NCBI GenBank assembly: GCA_034406715.1
Contig: CP137871.1
Coordinates: 124,001-188,000 of the forward strand
DNA length: 64,000 bases
Direction of reading: 5' to 3'
Origin: Rhodotorula mucilaginosa
Taxonomy: Eukaryota; Basidiomycota; Microbotryomycetes; Sporidiobolales; Sporidiobolaceae
Of this stretch, positions 44,227 to 55,151 are shown piece by piece. Within the stretch, counting starts at the first letter, position 1. The number at the start of each line of letters is the position of its first letter. A program made the translations under genes and the position numbers. The notes under the pieces were generated by a model that did no database searches, had not been told where the DNA came from, and saw only the letters and a list, made by a program, of their open reading frames with translations.

Positions 44227-45635
44227 ATGGTGAGCCTTGCCCTGCATGTTGCCTCAGGAAATGGTACGGAGGACTGGCAGAGGATTGGGGGGGGGCAGGT
44301 CACTGAGCATGCCGTTCCGTGTGGAGAAGCGGTCGCGGTCAAGCAGGGTGAGCCCATTCCTTGCACTGGACAGGCTGGAGCGGTGGTCAATGGTGCTGCG
44401 AGTGCTGATCATTGCCCGCTGCAGACATCAAGCTGTTGCGGTGGCCGGCACCGGAAAAGGGAAAGGGACCGGCGACGGGAGTCGGCGAAGGCGCTGTGGA
44501 GGAGAAGAAGCCGCGCAGGCAGACTGTTTGCAGTAGGCCTGCTGACATGCTCCGTGCGGTGAGTTGGCGGGGTTGGAACGGTGCTTCGATTGATCAAGGG
44601 GGGGGGGTTCTCAGTCTGACACGGCGCCACTCTTATCCCGTTGCAGGCCATCGTTGAAGCTATTCCGAACCTGCACAACTTTGAGGTGCCAGGACAAGAG
44701 GTGTTTGAGAGCATTGTGGACGACATACACCAAGCCGTTGCGGAACGAAGCCGCGAGGCTGTCGACGGGCAGCAAGGCATTGTTGTACCGGGTACGAGCG
44801 GCTCGATCGCCCTGACAACTGCGCGCATTTGCGACATTTGGAGTCACTACCGCGCGGACCCCGACCGTGAGCAGAGGAAGCCGGCGTATCAACAGGCCAT
44901 GCTCGACTCGGTCAACTTCCTTGCTGCCTCGACCTGGACTACCCTCCTCCCCTACGCTGCCCGCCTTGTTGACTCGGATGCACACAAATCTGCCTCGCCA
45001 GATTCGACAACCCGATTCCTTGCAGACGCTCTCCAAATTGCGCAGGAGTTGTCGCCCACCGAGACTGCGCGGCTCGGCAAACCAGGAGATGGGCAGTCGT
45101 CGCTGCTCCTCCGCGGCGGGGTTGGTGCCTTGCCCGCTCCAAAGGACGGCAAGCGGACCCCTCTGAGGCCGTACATGATCTTCTTGGCGATCGTCACCCT
45201 TGGCGTGCAGCTTGCGCCGCTGCTGCATTCCCGGATCGGTTCCCCAAAGCAAGGCAAGGTCGATCAGGTCTTTGCGTTCCCCCTTTTGCTCCCTCTGGAC
45301 AGCATTGTCAGGGCGAAGGGGAAGCTCGCACCGGCCGATGCGACGTGGGCGTGGGCACTCGATGTCTTTGCTGCGCTCTCGGCATTGGAGGCGGTGCGCA
45401 GCGTGTTCGACTCGACCACCATCTTTTTGACTCGAGCCGGCGCGACATTGCTCCTCCAACCCCGCCGTGTTCCGGGTAAAGCCAAGATGCTGGACCCGAT
45501 CGCGGACAACGTCGAGCTGGCGTGGTACCAGTTTTTCCGCGAGCAGCGTGCGGCGGCGGTTGTGGCGTCGATTTGCTCCGACTTGGCCGAGTCGCAGTCT
45601 GACGAGGACGACGAGGACGACAGCGAGGACCACAA

Positions 45636-45898
45636 TGTAAGGCCCTGGGCCTCACGACGGAGACGAGACGGAGCAGCGGAGGGGAGGCGGTGCGGCGGTG
45701 GCGAACCGAGCCGACCTCGTGTCGCTTTCACGCGATACTCTGTTCTTGACCTCACGCTACGGCTGACGGTCGAGAACAGGTGTGTAGACTCTTCTTTATC
45801 ATAGGACCTCACGCTACGGCTGACGGTCGAGAACAGCTGCAACGCACTGTCCTACTTCGTTGGTTGTGGCAGGTGTTGGACGCCCACGCGTCCTTCCA
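45636..45898 (+). repeat. left LTR of the chromovirus
   Basis: 263 bp, TGTAAGGCCC...CCTTCCA, no difference from the right LTR by eye. It contains a 32-bp direct repeat (45748-45779 and 45805-45836), and the first copy forms a hairpin with the preceding CTGTTCTTGACC (45740-45751 with 45768-45779). Confidence 0.93.
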
Positions 45899-48800
45899 CT
45901 TTTTTTGAAGTAGCGGCATCAGCACGACCACCCTGGCGCGGTACAGCACACGGGCTCAAGCACCAGGAGCAGGAGCACTCGTCGATCCCTCGGACTACCC
46001 TCGCGAGCGCAGTCGACGTCGTCCTCGACCCTCTTCCTCGGTGACTCCCCACTCTGAAGTTGAACGACGCGACTCGCCCAGTCAGAGTGACGCCTCGTCC
46101 GCTTCCGACTCGGATTCTCCCTCGGAAAACACGGCCATACACCACCACCATCGGAGCAAGATGAGCGCCCCCGCCTCGACCCCGGCGGTCTCGCAGATCG
46201 GCAAGCCTCCGGTCCTGCTCGGCACCTCGCCGAAGGACTTGCGCTCCTTCCTGCATGCCGCCAAGATGTTCTTCGGCCTCAAGAGCATCAACACCGACGA
46301 GCAGAAGATCTCGTGGCTCGGCGCGGGTTTGGGTCGCCATCCGGAACTCGAGTCGTGATACCTCTGCGCCCAGACGGAACACGACGCCAAGAAGTACGAC
46401 GATTTCGTCGCCGACCTCCAGAAGCGCGCACTGCCGAACGACTTCATCTGGAATATGGAGGGTCGTATCCGGTCGTCGATGCAGGGGGAAAGGGACTACC
46501 TCGAATGGTCGCAATCACTCCGTTCGGATCAGCTCCTCCTCACCGACCGCATCATGTCGACGAACGAGCTCGTCAAGTGCTTGCTTTACAACATGGACCC
46601 CGAGCTCGCCGGCGTCCTCCGCCGCGGCACGTCTCTCGACGGCTCCGGTTTCCACGAGGACGACCAAACGTCGCTTTTCCTTTCCGCCTCGTCCACGACT
46701 CCGCCGGTCCGCAAGTCGGTCGACTATGAGAAGTTCGACCGCGAGGCCAGGGACGAGTGGGAGCGCATCGCGAGGCGTCGCGCGGCTACCCAGGCGCAGG
46801 TCAAGGCGCTTACGAAACGCACGGCGGCGACGTCGATCTCGACCTCTTCGTCCTCGTCTCGTCGCGCCAACGCCTCGTCCACCAACCCCGGTTCGAGCGA
46901 GACTGGCTCGAAACTCGCCAAGCTCACGGCACTCGAGAAGGACTGGCTAAGCGCCAACAAGGGCTGCTTCCAATGCCGGAAGATCATCCCCGGGCACGAC
47001 TGGAAAGACTGCAAGGAGCGCCCGTCGTCGGACCACAAGATCGCGATTCCGGCGGGTTGGAAGTCGGGCGATCCAGTCCCAGGAGTCACCACCACCACGT
47101 CGTCGTCGTCGAGCAAGGCGGCGGTCACGGTTGGCGCGGTGCGGCTCGATCGCGAGATCGACCTCCCGGAGTCGTTGGCGGAGGACTCGGACACGGCCTC
47201 TGATGAGTACGCCCTGCCCCTCCTCCGACTGCGAATCGGAAACCAAGTCACGGGTGCGGCAGCGAACGCTCTTGCTGACACCGGATCCCACGTAACTGTC
47301 ATCTCAGATAAGTTCGTGCGCGAGATGGGTCTGAAGACGTTTCCGCTTGTCAATCCCGTAGCTTGTCGAATGGCCTTCACCTCGGAGGCACCAATGCATT
47401 CCCTCAACTCCTTCGTCCGCGTGTCCGTGGGTCTCGAGAACGGATCTTGGTCAGCTGGGAAAACGACGCTCCTCGTCGCGCCCCTCGAAGGTCCCTTGGA
47501 CGTCATCCTCGGCTGCAACTTCCTCGAACACCACCGAATCTCCGTCGTGTGGGGTCCGGAGCCCCAGCTTCTGCGAGAACAGCCACCTCCGCTTGAGCCG
47601 CACAACCTCTACGCCGACGTCGAAGGGCCAATGACTCAGGCCGAGGCCCTCGCCGAGATGGAGGACGACCAGATGGATGAGGTACTCGGTCAAGCGATGG
47701 AGACCTTGATTGCAAGGGTCGAGGCTTCTACGGATGAGGAGAAGGAGATGGTCCGGAGGAACGAGCGCCTCATGTCGGAATTCGCCGACGTCTTCCCCGA
47801 TGTTCTGCCAGCCTTGACCCGCGACTACCTCGAACGGACGACGACTCGCCACCGGATCCGGCTCGCCGACCCCGGAAAGACTCACAACCAGCGGGGATTC
47901 AACGTCCCGCGCAAGTGGCGAGAGCGGTGGAAGAAGATGCTGGAGGAGCATCTCGCGGCAGGACGGCTGCGACCCTCGTCGTCTCCCTTCGCGTCGGCGG
48001 CGTTCATCATCCCGAAGAAGGATTTGGCGGCCGACCCACGATGGGTGAACGACTACAGATCGTTGAACGACAATACGATCAAGGATCGAACGCCGTTGCC
48101 GATTCCGGACGAGGTCCTTGCCGACGCCGCGCACGCGCAGGTCTGGGGCAAGATCGACCTGACGAACGCCTTCTTCCAGACGCCGCTGGCGGAGGAGGAC
48201 ATCGAGAAGACGGCGATCAAGACCCCGTGGGGTCTGTTCGAGTGGACGGTTATGCCGCAAGGGCTCTGCAACGCCCCGGCGACCCATCAAACCCGAATCA
48301 ACGAAGCGCTCCGGCATCTCATCGGCGTCTGTTGCCAAGCTTTCGTCGACGACGTCATCATATGGTCGCAAACCCTGGAGGAGCACGAGGAGAATTGCAG
48401 GAAAGTGTTGGAGGCGCTACGAGCAGCGGGCTTGTACGCGTCGAGGAAGAAGACGGAACTCTTCACCCTTCGAACGACGTTCCTCGGTCACGTCGTGTCT
48501 CGGAAGGGGATCGAGGCCGACGACAGCAAGGTGGAACGGATCCGCAACTGGCCCCGCCCGCGAACGGTCGCGCAGGTGCGAGGGTTCCTTGGACTCGTTC
48601 AGTACCTCCGCAAGTTCATCCCGAATTTGGCGGAGTATACGGCGATTTTGACGCCGTTGACGAAGAAGGGAGTTGCCGACATCCCGCGACTATGGCACGA
48701 CAAGCACGAGCAGGCGTTTGAGGCGATCAAGAGGATCGTGTCGTCGTTGCCGGTTTTGCGACCCGTCAATCAGGACTCGGAGGAGACGGTATGGCTGATG

Positions 48801-50704
48801 ACGGATGCCAGCAAGGTCGGCATAGGAGCGGTTTTACTCCAGGGAGAAGATTGGAAGAGGGCGCACCCGTGCGGATTTTGGTCGAGGCAATACATCGCGG
48901 CGGAGAAGAATTACCCGACGCACGAGCAGGAGCTTCTGGCGGTGGTGGCGGCGATGAAGGCATGGCGCCTCGACCTCCTCGGCATTCGATTCAGGGTTCT
49001 TACCGACCACGACACCCTCAAGCACCTCAAGACCCAGCAAACTCTCTCGAAAAGGCAGGCGCGGTGGATCGAAACGCTCGCCGATTACGACTACGAATTG
49101 TCCTACATCCCCGGCAAGAAGAACGCGGTAGCCGACGCCATGAGTCGGTTCTCTTTCCCCGACACCCCCTCGATCGCGGTCTGCGGAATCTCGACAGTGT
49201 CGTTGCCGGCCGATTTCGTCGAGCGGGTGAAGGAGGGATACGAAGGAGATGCCTTTTGCAGGCAGCTGGAGGGGAATAAGGAGTCAGTACCGGCATTTGA
49301 GAAGAGGGAGGGATTGTGGTACTTCGAAGGGGAGCGGATGGTGATTCCGGAAGACGCGGAGTTGAGGGAAGCGTTGCTGCACGACTCGCACGACGCCCTG
49401 GGGCATTTCGGAGCGAGGAAGTCGTTGGCCGCCTTGTCGTCGTCGTTTTACTGGCCCGGAATGGCGACTCAGGTGGCCGAGTACGTCGGTTCGTGCGATG
49501 GGTGTCAGCGGAACAAGGCGAGGACGACGAGGAGGAAGGGGAAACTCCACCCGCTTCCGGTTCCTAGCCGACCCTTCGCCGACATCGCGCTCGACTTCGT
49601 CGGTCCCCTCCCGGTCTCAGCGGGCAAGGACTACTTGCTCACAATCACGGATCGACTGTCGGGCTATGTACGACTCATCCCGTCTCGGACCAAGGACGGC
49701 GCCAAGGACATCGCGAACCTCGTCTTCGATGAGTGGGTTCGTCTCTTCGGCCTTCCGCAACGACTCGTCTCGGATCGGGACAAGCTTTTCACAAGCAAGT
49801 TCTGGAAGGCGCTCTACGGGCGGCTGGGCGTCAAGCTTCAGATGTCGACGGCGTTTCACCCGGAAACGGACGGCAGGAGCGAACGGACAAACAAGACGGC
49901 CATCCAAGTTCTACGGCAATACATCTCGAGGCAACAGAAGGACTGGACGACGCACCTCTCCGCCGCCGAATACGCAATGAACATGGTCAAGAACGACTCG
50001 ACTGGCGTCTCGCCCTTCGAACTCGTACTCGGTTTTCAGCCCTCCGTCCTCCCCCCACCGTCTTCCACCCCGTCCCCGGTTCCGGCAGTTGAGTGGACGT
50101 TGGCGGCGAGGGAAGGAAGGATTAGGGAGGCAAGGGATGCGTTGTCGGCGGCAAAGGTTCGACAGGCGGATCAGGCGAATCGCCGACGAGGAGACGAGCC
50201 GACCTTCGAAAAGGGCAACCGCGTGATGGTCGACTCCAGCGATCGCCGGTCCCGCTTCAAATCACGGACCCAAGATGCTCGAGCGGCGAAACTGTTTCCT
50301 CGATGGGACGGCCCTTACGAAATTCTCGAAGCCTTTCCCGAAAACTCGACTTATCGCCTCGCTCTGCCAGCGACCGACAAGGCTCACCCGGTGTTTCACG
50401 CCTCGAAGCTCAAGGTCTACAACGAGAACGACGCGAAGAAGTACGCCCAACGCGAACCACCCCGCCCCGAACCAATCGACGTCGAAGGCGAACAAGAGTG
50501 GGTCGTCGAGGCCATTGTCGACGAGAAGGGAAAGGGGCGTCACCGGCGTTTCCTCGTCAAGTGGCAAGGGTATCCCGACTCGGACAACACCTGGGAGCCG
50601 CTGGCGAACGTCGAAGAGACGGAGGCGATGGATGTTTGGGAGGAGAAAAGGAGGAGAGGGGACGTTTAGCGAAGAGAGTCTTCGCTGAGGAGGGAGGGGA
50701 GGGG

Positions 50705-50967
50705 TGTAAGGCCCTGGGCCTCACGACGGAGACGAGACGGAGCAGCGGAGGGGAGGCGGTGCGGCGGTGGCGAACCGAGCCGACCTCGTGTCGCTTTCAC
50801 GCGATACTCTGTTCTTGACCTCACGCTACGGCTGACGGTCGAGAACAGGTGTGTAGACTCTTCTTTATCATAGGACCTCACGCTACGGCTGACGGTCGAG
50901 AACAGCTGCAACGCACTGTCCTACTTCGTTGGTTGTGGCAGGTGTTGGACGCCCACGCGTCCTTCCA
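50705..50967 (+). repeat. right LTR of the chromovirus
   Basis: 263 bp, same sequence as the left LTR by eye, preceded by a GA/GGGG-rich polypurine tract and followed by the CACAA target duplication. The internal 32-bp repeats lie at 50817-50848 and 50874-50905. Confidence 0.93.
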
Positions 50968-51063
50968 CACAAGGACCGAGACAACAGTGACAACGACGCC
51001 TCTATGCCGGACGACAATGACAACAACACCTCTATGCCAGACAAACATCCCAACAGAAGGTAG

Positions 51064-52075
51064 TGCACGAACGGGAACGCAAGATATGGGCCTGTTTCTT
51101 GATTCCTTACTCTTGTTTCTGGAGGGTTTCCCTCTGGAATTTTCCTCCCATATGTATACTCCCCTTCCCTTGCTTCTGTTATCAGGTGATCAACTATACC
51201 CACTGGTTACAGAGTGCCAGATGCCACCTCGAGACGTCTCCGTCCAAACCTGGAGGATGTTAACGGATCTTCGCTTGGATTTGGTCATAGCTTCTCTATC
51301 TCTTTAGCACTCCCCTCCCTCTGGCTCATATCTCTTCAGAATCAAAAAACCTGAGAGTCACTATCTATAGGCTCTAGCCTGTCTCCAACCTGCTACAACC
51401 CGGTACCCCCTCTCGCATTGAGCTGGAGAGTGGTGCGCCCTGCATGATGCATCCCTTTCTTCTCGCAGTTTTCACTGTGACTTACGTGCCTGCATTTCAA
51501 GCACTCTTCTCTGTGCCTCGAGCAACTTGCCAAAGAGAAATTCTATCATTGAACTACGAGAGAGGGGACAAATTCTAGACTGCAAGTGTACTTCCTGAGC
51601 CTGTGCTCACCAAAGGTTTGGACTTGCCACTTGCCGGCCCTCTCCCCAGTCATTGTTAAACATTGTGCAGGAGAAGAGATTCTGGAAGAAGGCAATTGTG
51701 TTTGTGGCGGAGGAATTCTGCCACCAACACAAAGGGAGCAAGGGCAATGTTGTCGACAAGGGCTGCCTCAGCAGAGGCACGGAAGAGGCTACACCTGTTG
51801 GCAGGAGTGCTCGAGCTCTTGGTGGTAATGGTTGCCTGGACAGTTCTTGTGCTTGGTTACCAGGTCGTGACGGCAGAAGTGATGTCCTGCCGGTGACTGC
51901 CATTTTGAGCTTTCTGGAACGTTGAGGTTGAGACAGACAGATCAGCACCTCGACTTGTGCTGGCAACATGGGGGGTATGGCCAAGAGTGCCAAGTCGCTG
52001 TTGCCCAAGCTGACACTTTGAAAGGCACTTGACTACCATCAAAAGTGTCAGGGGATCCAAACCGGGGCAAAAGTT
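51064..52075. other. repeat-island sequence with a LINE 3' UTR-like fragment
   Basis: About 1 kb after the stop of the interrupted gene. The part at about 51090-51165 repeats 32512-32597 (TTCCTTACTCTTGTTTCTGG, GTATACTCCCCTTCC), the second LINE 3'-end type, here without the final tail. The remainder has only short overlapping frames and few CpG. No gene is supported. Confidence 0.4.
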
Positions 52076-52169
52076 CGACCAAGACAGGGTTTGAACCTGC
52101 GCACGCATAGCGTATCAGATGACGAGTGTAGTTCAAGTCTGACTCCTTAGACCACTCGGACACTTGGTC
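52076..52169 (-). tRNA. tRNA-Ser(TGA) with an 11-nt intron
   Basis: On the minus strand the acceptor arms GACCAAG and CTTGGTC pair, followed by discriminator G, the fungal serine type. Box A is GTGTCCGAGTGGTCTAAGG. The anticodon stem TCAGA/TCTGA encloses CTTGA A ... A with the extra CTACACTCGTC at the 37/38 intron site. A long variable arm (ACGC...GCGT) marks a class II tRNA, and the T arm has GTTCAAACC. An oligo-T stretch follows. The anticodon is TGA. Confidence 0.88.
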
Positions 52170-52624
52170 AAAGTAACGTTTAATCTGGGTCCGATGTAAA
52201 ATATATAATTCAAGTTCATATGTCTGGAGGACGAGTATTACCTCCCGACGAGGGCTCCCCACTATCCCGATACACTACCTCATACTAAGTCAAGCCCATT
52301 CCTGCAGGACACGGAAGTTGAGGGCTGGCTTCAGTCAGTGATCCTTCGCAAGCGCGCGGCGTTATTATATTATAACTTAATCCACTCTGGAAACCCCTCT
52401 CGAAACTGTTGGCCCCAGCAAGCCCCGGGCGGGCTTGCCCAGGCCATATTTTGACTTTTGCAAAGAAAAAAGATCGTATATTGTTTGCGATTGTCATGCT
52501 GTCACGATGCGACGAACCTGAATCAGTCGACATCGGGCGACGGTCCAGGCACAATCCAGGCAAGTCCAGGAGCTGAAGCGCTACCTTTTTCGATCGCTAC
52601 ACAGGACGTGTGTCTACTCAAGCC
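52170..52624. other. right edge of the repeat island and leader of the nucleoporin gene
   Basis: 455 bp with an AT-rich part (52355-52385, ATTATATTATAA) and no supported ORF. From about 52500 composition becomes host-like. The nucleoporin promoter and 5' leader must lie here. Confidence 0.4.
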
Positions 52625-54870
52625 ATGTCAGAGACACCTCGGCAAAACGCTCAGGCCAGTCGACACGCTCGCCGGCAGTCGCCGTACACTCGCGCGCCGG
52701 CGCAAGAGTCGGCTGCTCCTTCAACACCGGTGCGCCGCCGTCCCGCCGTGGCGACTGGCCCTTTTCGCTGACCCACAACTGTGCCCTACCAGTCACGCCT
52801 ACGTAGCCTTCTCTCATACGTCTCTCCCTTTCGCTCGGGGCGGAAGGCGAAAGTGGAGGCAGCACCGACGAACGAATCGGAAGAAAGGCAGGTTGAGCAA
52901 GCGGCGACTACCTCGAGCGCCGAAACCGAGAGCGGAGACAACGGGTACAGCGCAAAGTCGGAGTCAGCATCATCCGCCCGTGCGACTGACGAGTTCGACG
53001 CACCCCGCGCGGGCCCTTCGACTTCGACTGGCGTTGGTGAGGATGCCTTTCTCGCACTGCGCCGAGATCAATCCACCCCTGACCGATCTTTACCGGCGTC
53101 ATATAGACGCGCCTACTGCATTCACGCCCTACTTTCGGCCCGAGCCTCCGGCGCTCGCAACGTTCAACAACCCGCCCGCGTTTGGGACGACCTCAGAAGC
53201 CCCGTCCAACACGCCTGTATTCCGACGCAAGCGTCCTCTCTATGTAGGAGCTGGCTACACAGGTCGACGCAAGCGCGTCGTCAAGCCAGCGCCAGCAGAG
53301 ATTGCTGCCGGACCCGATGCGGCAGTCTCGGGAAAGCGTCGCCGGCTGGTGATTGCCGACGACGACGTATCACCACCGATCCGTTCAACGGGCGGGTCAG
53401 GGCACACCTCCGAACTCTTTGGAACCGTCTCGCCGAGTCGGCCTCTCTCCCGCGATGCCGCGGCAAACGCGCGCAGCTCGGCCACCGATCGTGCGTGTCT
53501 CGGTCCCTTCACTTCTTCACGAGATCCGACTCCTAATGCATGCCTCGGTGCACAGCCGCGCAAGTCGTCTCGGCCCCGAAGCGCACCGCAACGCGCGCAG
53601 CGGACCTCGTCATGGATATCCTGCGCAGCGAAGTGCCGCAGGAACCCGCGTTGGCGAAGACTTCTCGGCGCGAGGAGGACATCACGCGTATCTTGAACCC
53701 CTACGACACAGAAGAAAATCTCCTGTCAACAACAGTGTCCTCGTCGCGTACAGCACTGCCGCCGGCTATCCTGGTGAGCGTGCTTTGCGAGTCATGCCGC
53801 TCGATCGGGTCGATTGACGCGTTGGGATCAATTGATTCACACTCATCAGCAGAAGAAGAAAGGAGGAAGTGTGTCGACGTCTTCAGACCGCGCCGCCTCA
53901 GGAGCAGAATCGCTCACAGAAACGAAGGAGGCGTCGCCTACGAAGTTGCTTCAGCGGACAATGCCAGCAGTAAGCCCTGATAGAGTCTAGTATCCGACTC
54001 GGCCAGCGCAGATGATATCTGACGCCGTGCTCGATCCAGGCTTACCGCCGCGAGACCCTTCAGCACCAGCGCCCGCAGCACTCGAGCCCGCGGGCGTTCC
54101 AGCAGTCGAATCCTGCAGACGCCAAGCAGCGAAGTGACATCGTCACGAAGACCAAACGCCAGGTGGCTGTCGTCGAGATCCTGTCCTCTGAGGACGACGA
54201 GGAAGAAGAGGACGACGACGACGCAAAGTCGGCATCGGAGGGGAGCCGCGAGGAGAACGAGGCCGAGACCATATCGATGAGCACCGAGGAGTCCGACCGG
54301 GCAGACGAGTCGGGCGAGCATGTCGCGAGCGACGAAGAGCTCGACAAAGGCGGCAGTGACGATGCAGGAGTCATGGTGATCGACAGCGCCGACGAAGAGG
54401 CTTCGTCAGGATCCGGAGCGATCAGCCCCGGCCACGAGCTCGATCACAGCACAGTCCAGGCACGAGCTCCCGGCGCCGTAGCCGTTGCACCCGTCGTCCC
54501 ACCAACGTCCGTCAACCCCTTTGCCCGCCAAGTTCCGGGTCAAGCAAGCGCGCCAAAGTCGACGAGCCCCATCTTCTCATTCGGTCCAAAGGCCGGCAAT
54601 GGCGACACAGCAGGGGGTCTCGTCGAGAGTACGCTCTCCGCCAAGCCGGACACCTCCGCTGTCCGCGACGACGCTGCGGCAGCGACCGACCGGTGGCGCC
54701 ACGCGGCTTTGGATCTTCCTCGCGCGTCGCTGCCGACACAGAGTTTCCGCTTCGCCCAGGTCATGGCGGAGATCTCCCATGCGACAGTTTCGGTGGATCC
54801 TACCTTGAGCGGGCTCGCCGAGCTGGCGAAGAACGTCAGTCGTGGTGAACTCCCGACGTTTTCGTTCTAA
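52625..54870 (+). CDS. nucleoporin of the Nup60/Nup1 type (nuclear basket), probable
   Basis: Six exons (52625..52729, 52793..53036, 53107..53490, 53556..53773, 53853..53969, 54040..54870) give 632 residues with every junction in frame. The N-terminal LRSLLSYVSPFRSGRK resembles the membrane/Nup-binding start of fungal Nup60/Nup1 proteins. RRKRPLYVGAGYTGRRKRV and KRTATRAADLVMDILRSEV follow. A strongly acidic Asp/Glu/Ser segment lies near residues 370-440. Short F-rich motifs close the protein (SPIFSFGPK, and a C-terminal PTFSF). These proteins form the nuclear basket and take part in mRNA export. The assignment rests on these motifs; an FG-poor basket or envelope protein is the alternative. 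The gene borders the repeat island. Confidence 0.7.
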
Positions 54871-55151
54871 TTTGACGAGCAATGAAATTCGAATCTTTGC
54901 AGTTTCTCGGCGCAGAGATTGGAGGCACTTGAGGTTGAGGGCGCCATATCTGCATTCTGTAGCTAATTAGCTGACGAGCCTGGCTGTATAGGGTCAGCCA
55001 ACGGCCCGCCACGTCACCTCTGGGAGTCCTGCACGTGATATAAGATCACCGCGCGCGTCATCGTAGCGCAGTGTGTCTCGTGCTGGCAGAACATGTAGAC
55101 CTGGCGCACGCAGAGTCACCCGGTGTGACGAGCACGATCGCACAGACAGCC

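Larger units (their letters stand above)
45636..50967 (+). mobile_element. Ty3/Gypsy chromovirus LTR retrotransposon, very young
   Basis: The element is 5332 bp: LTRs 45636-45898 and 50705-50967, each 263 bp, starting TG and ending CA. The target duplication CACAA lies at 45631-45635 and 50968-50972. A purine tract lies just before the right LTR (about 50687-50704). Parts in order are a Gag region from about 46040 with a Cys/His knuckle near 46961-47012, protease (LADTGSHVTVIS near 47275), reverse transcriptase (FVDDVIIWS near 48340), RNase H (near 48790), integrase (zinc-binding and DDE core, about 49380-49930) and a C-terminal chromodomain (about 50500-50650). The order RT-RH-IN plus chromodomain defines a chromovirus. 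By eye the LTRs are identical, so the insertion is very recent. It looks nearly whole, with about one break in the Gag part. Confidence 0.93.
44227..51063 (+). pseudogene. intron-bearing gene of unknown function interrupted by an LTR retrotransposon
   Basis: Exons 44227..44347, 44425..44558 and 44647..45635 form an open frame with good junctions (GTGAGC, GTGAGT; TGCAG acceptors). The frame then meets the retrotransposon at 45636. Beyond the element, the sequence from 50973 continues the same frame with similar acidic Asp/Asn composition to a stop at 51061-51063, for about 444 codons in all. Features are a basic Lys/Pro/Gly segment, a short VVPGTSGS motif, a possible membrane segment YMIFLAIVTLGVQLAPLL, and an Asp/Glu-rich C terminus. 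I recognise no family. The 5' end is uncertain. As it stands the gene is disrupted near its 3' end, so a shortened protein could still be made. Confidence 0.6.

Noticed and set aside
44196-44260. A 28-base intron joining an upstream coding-like stretch to the interrupted gene
   Set aside because: It is shorter than any credible spliceosomal intron, and an in-frame ATG at 44227 gives a simpler start.
44611-45633. Minus-strand frame of 340 codons
   Set aside because: It is antisense to the interrupted gene, whose + strand frame has matching splice junctions and compositional continuity.
47451-48386. Long minus-strand frames inside the chromovirus
   Set aside because: They are shadows of the GC-rich polyprotein frame and match no family.
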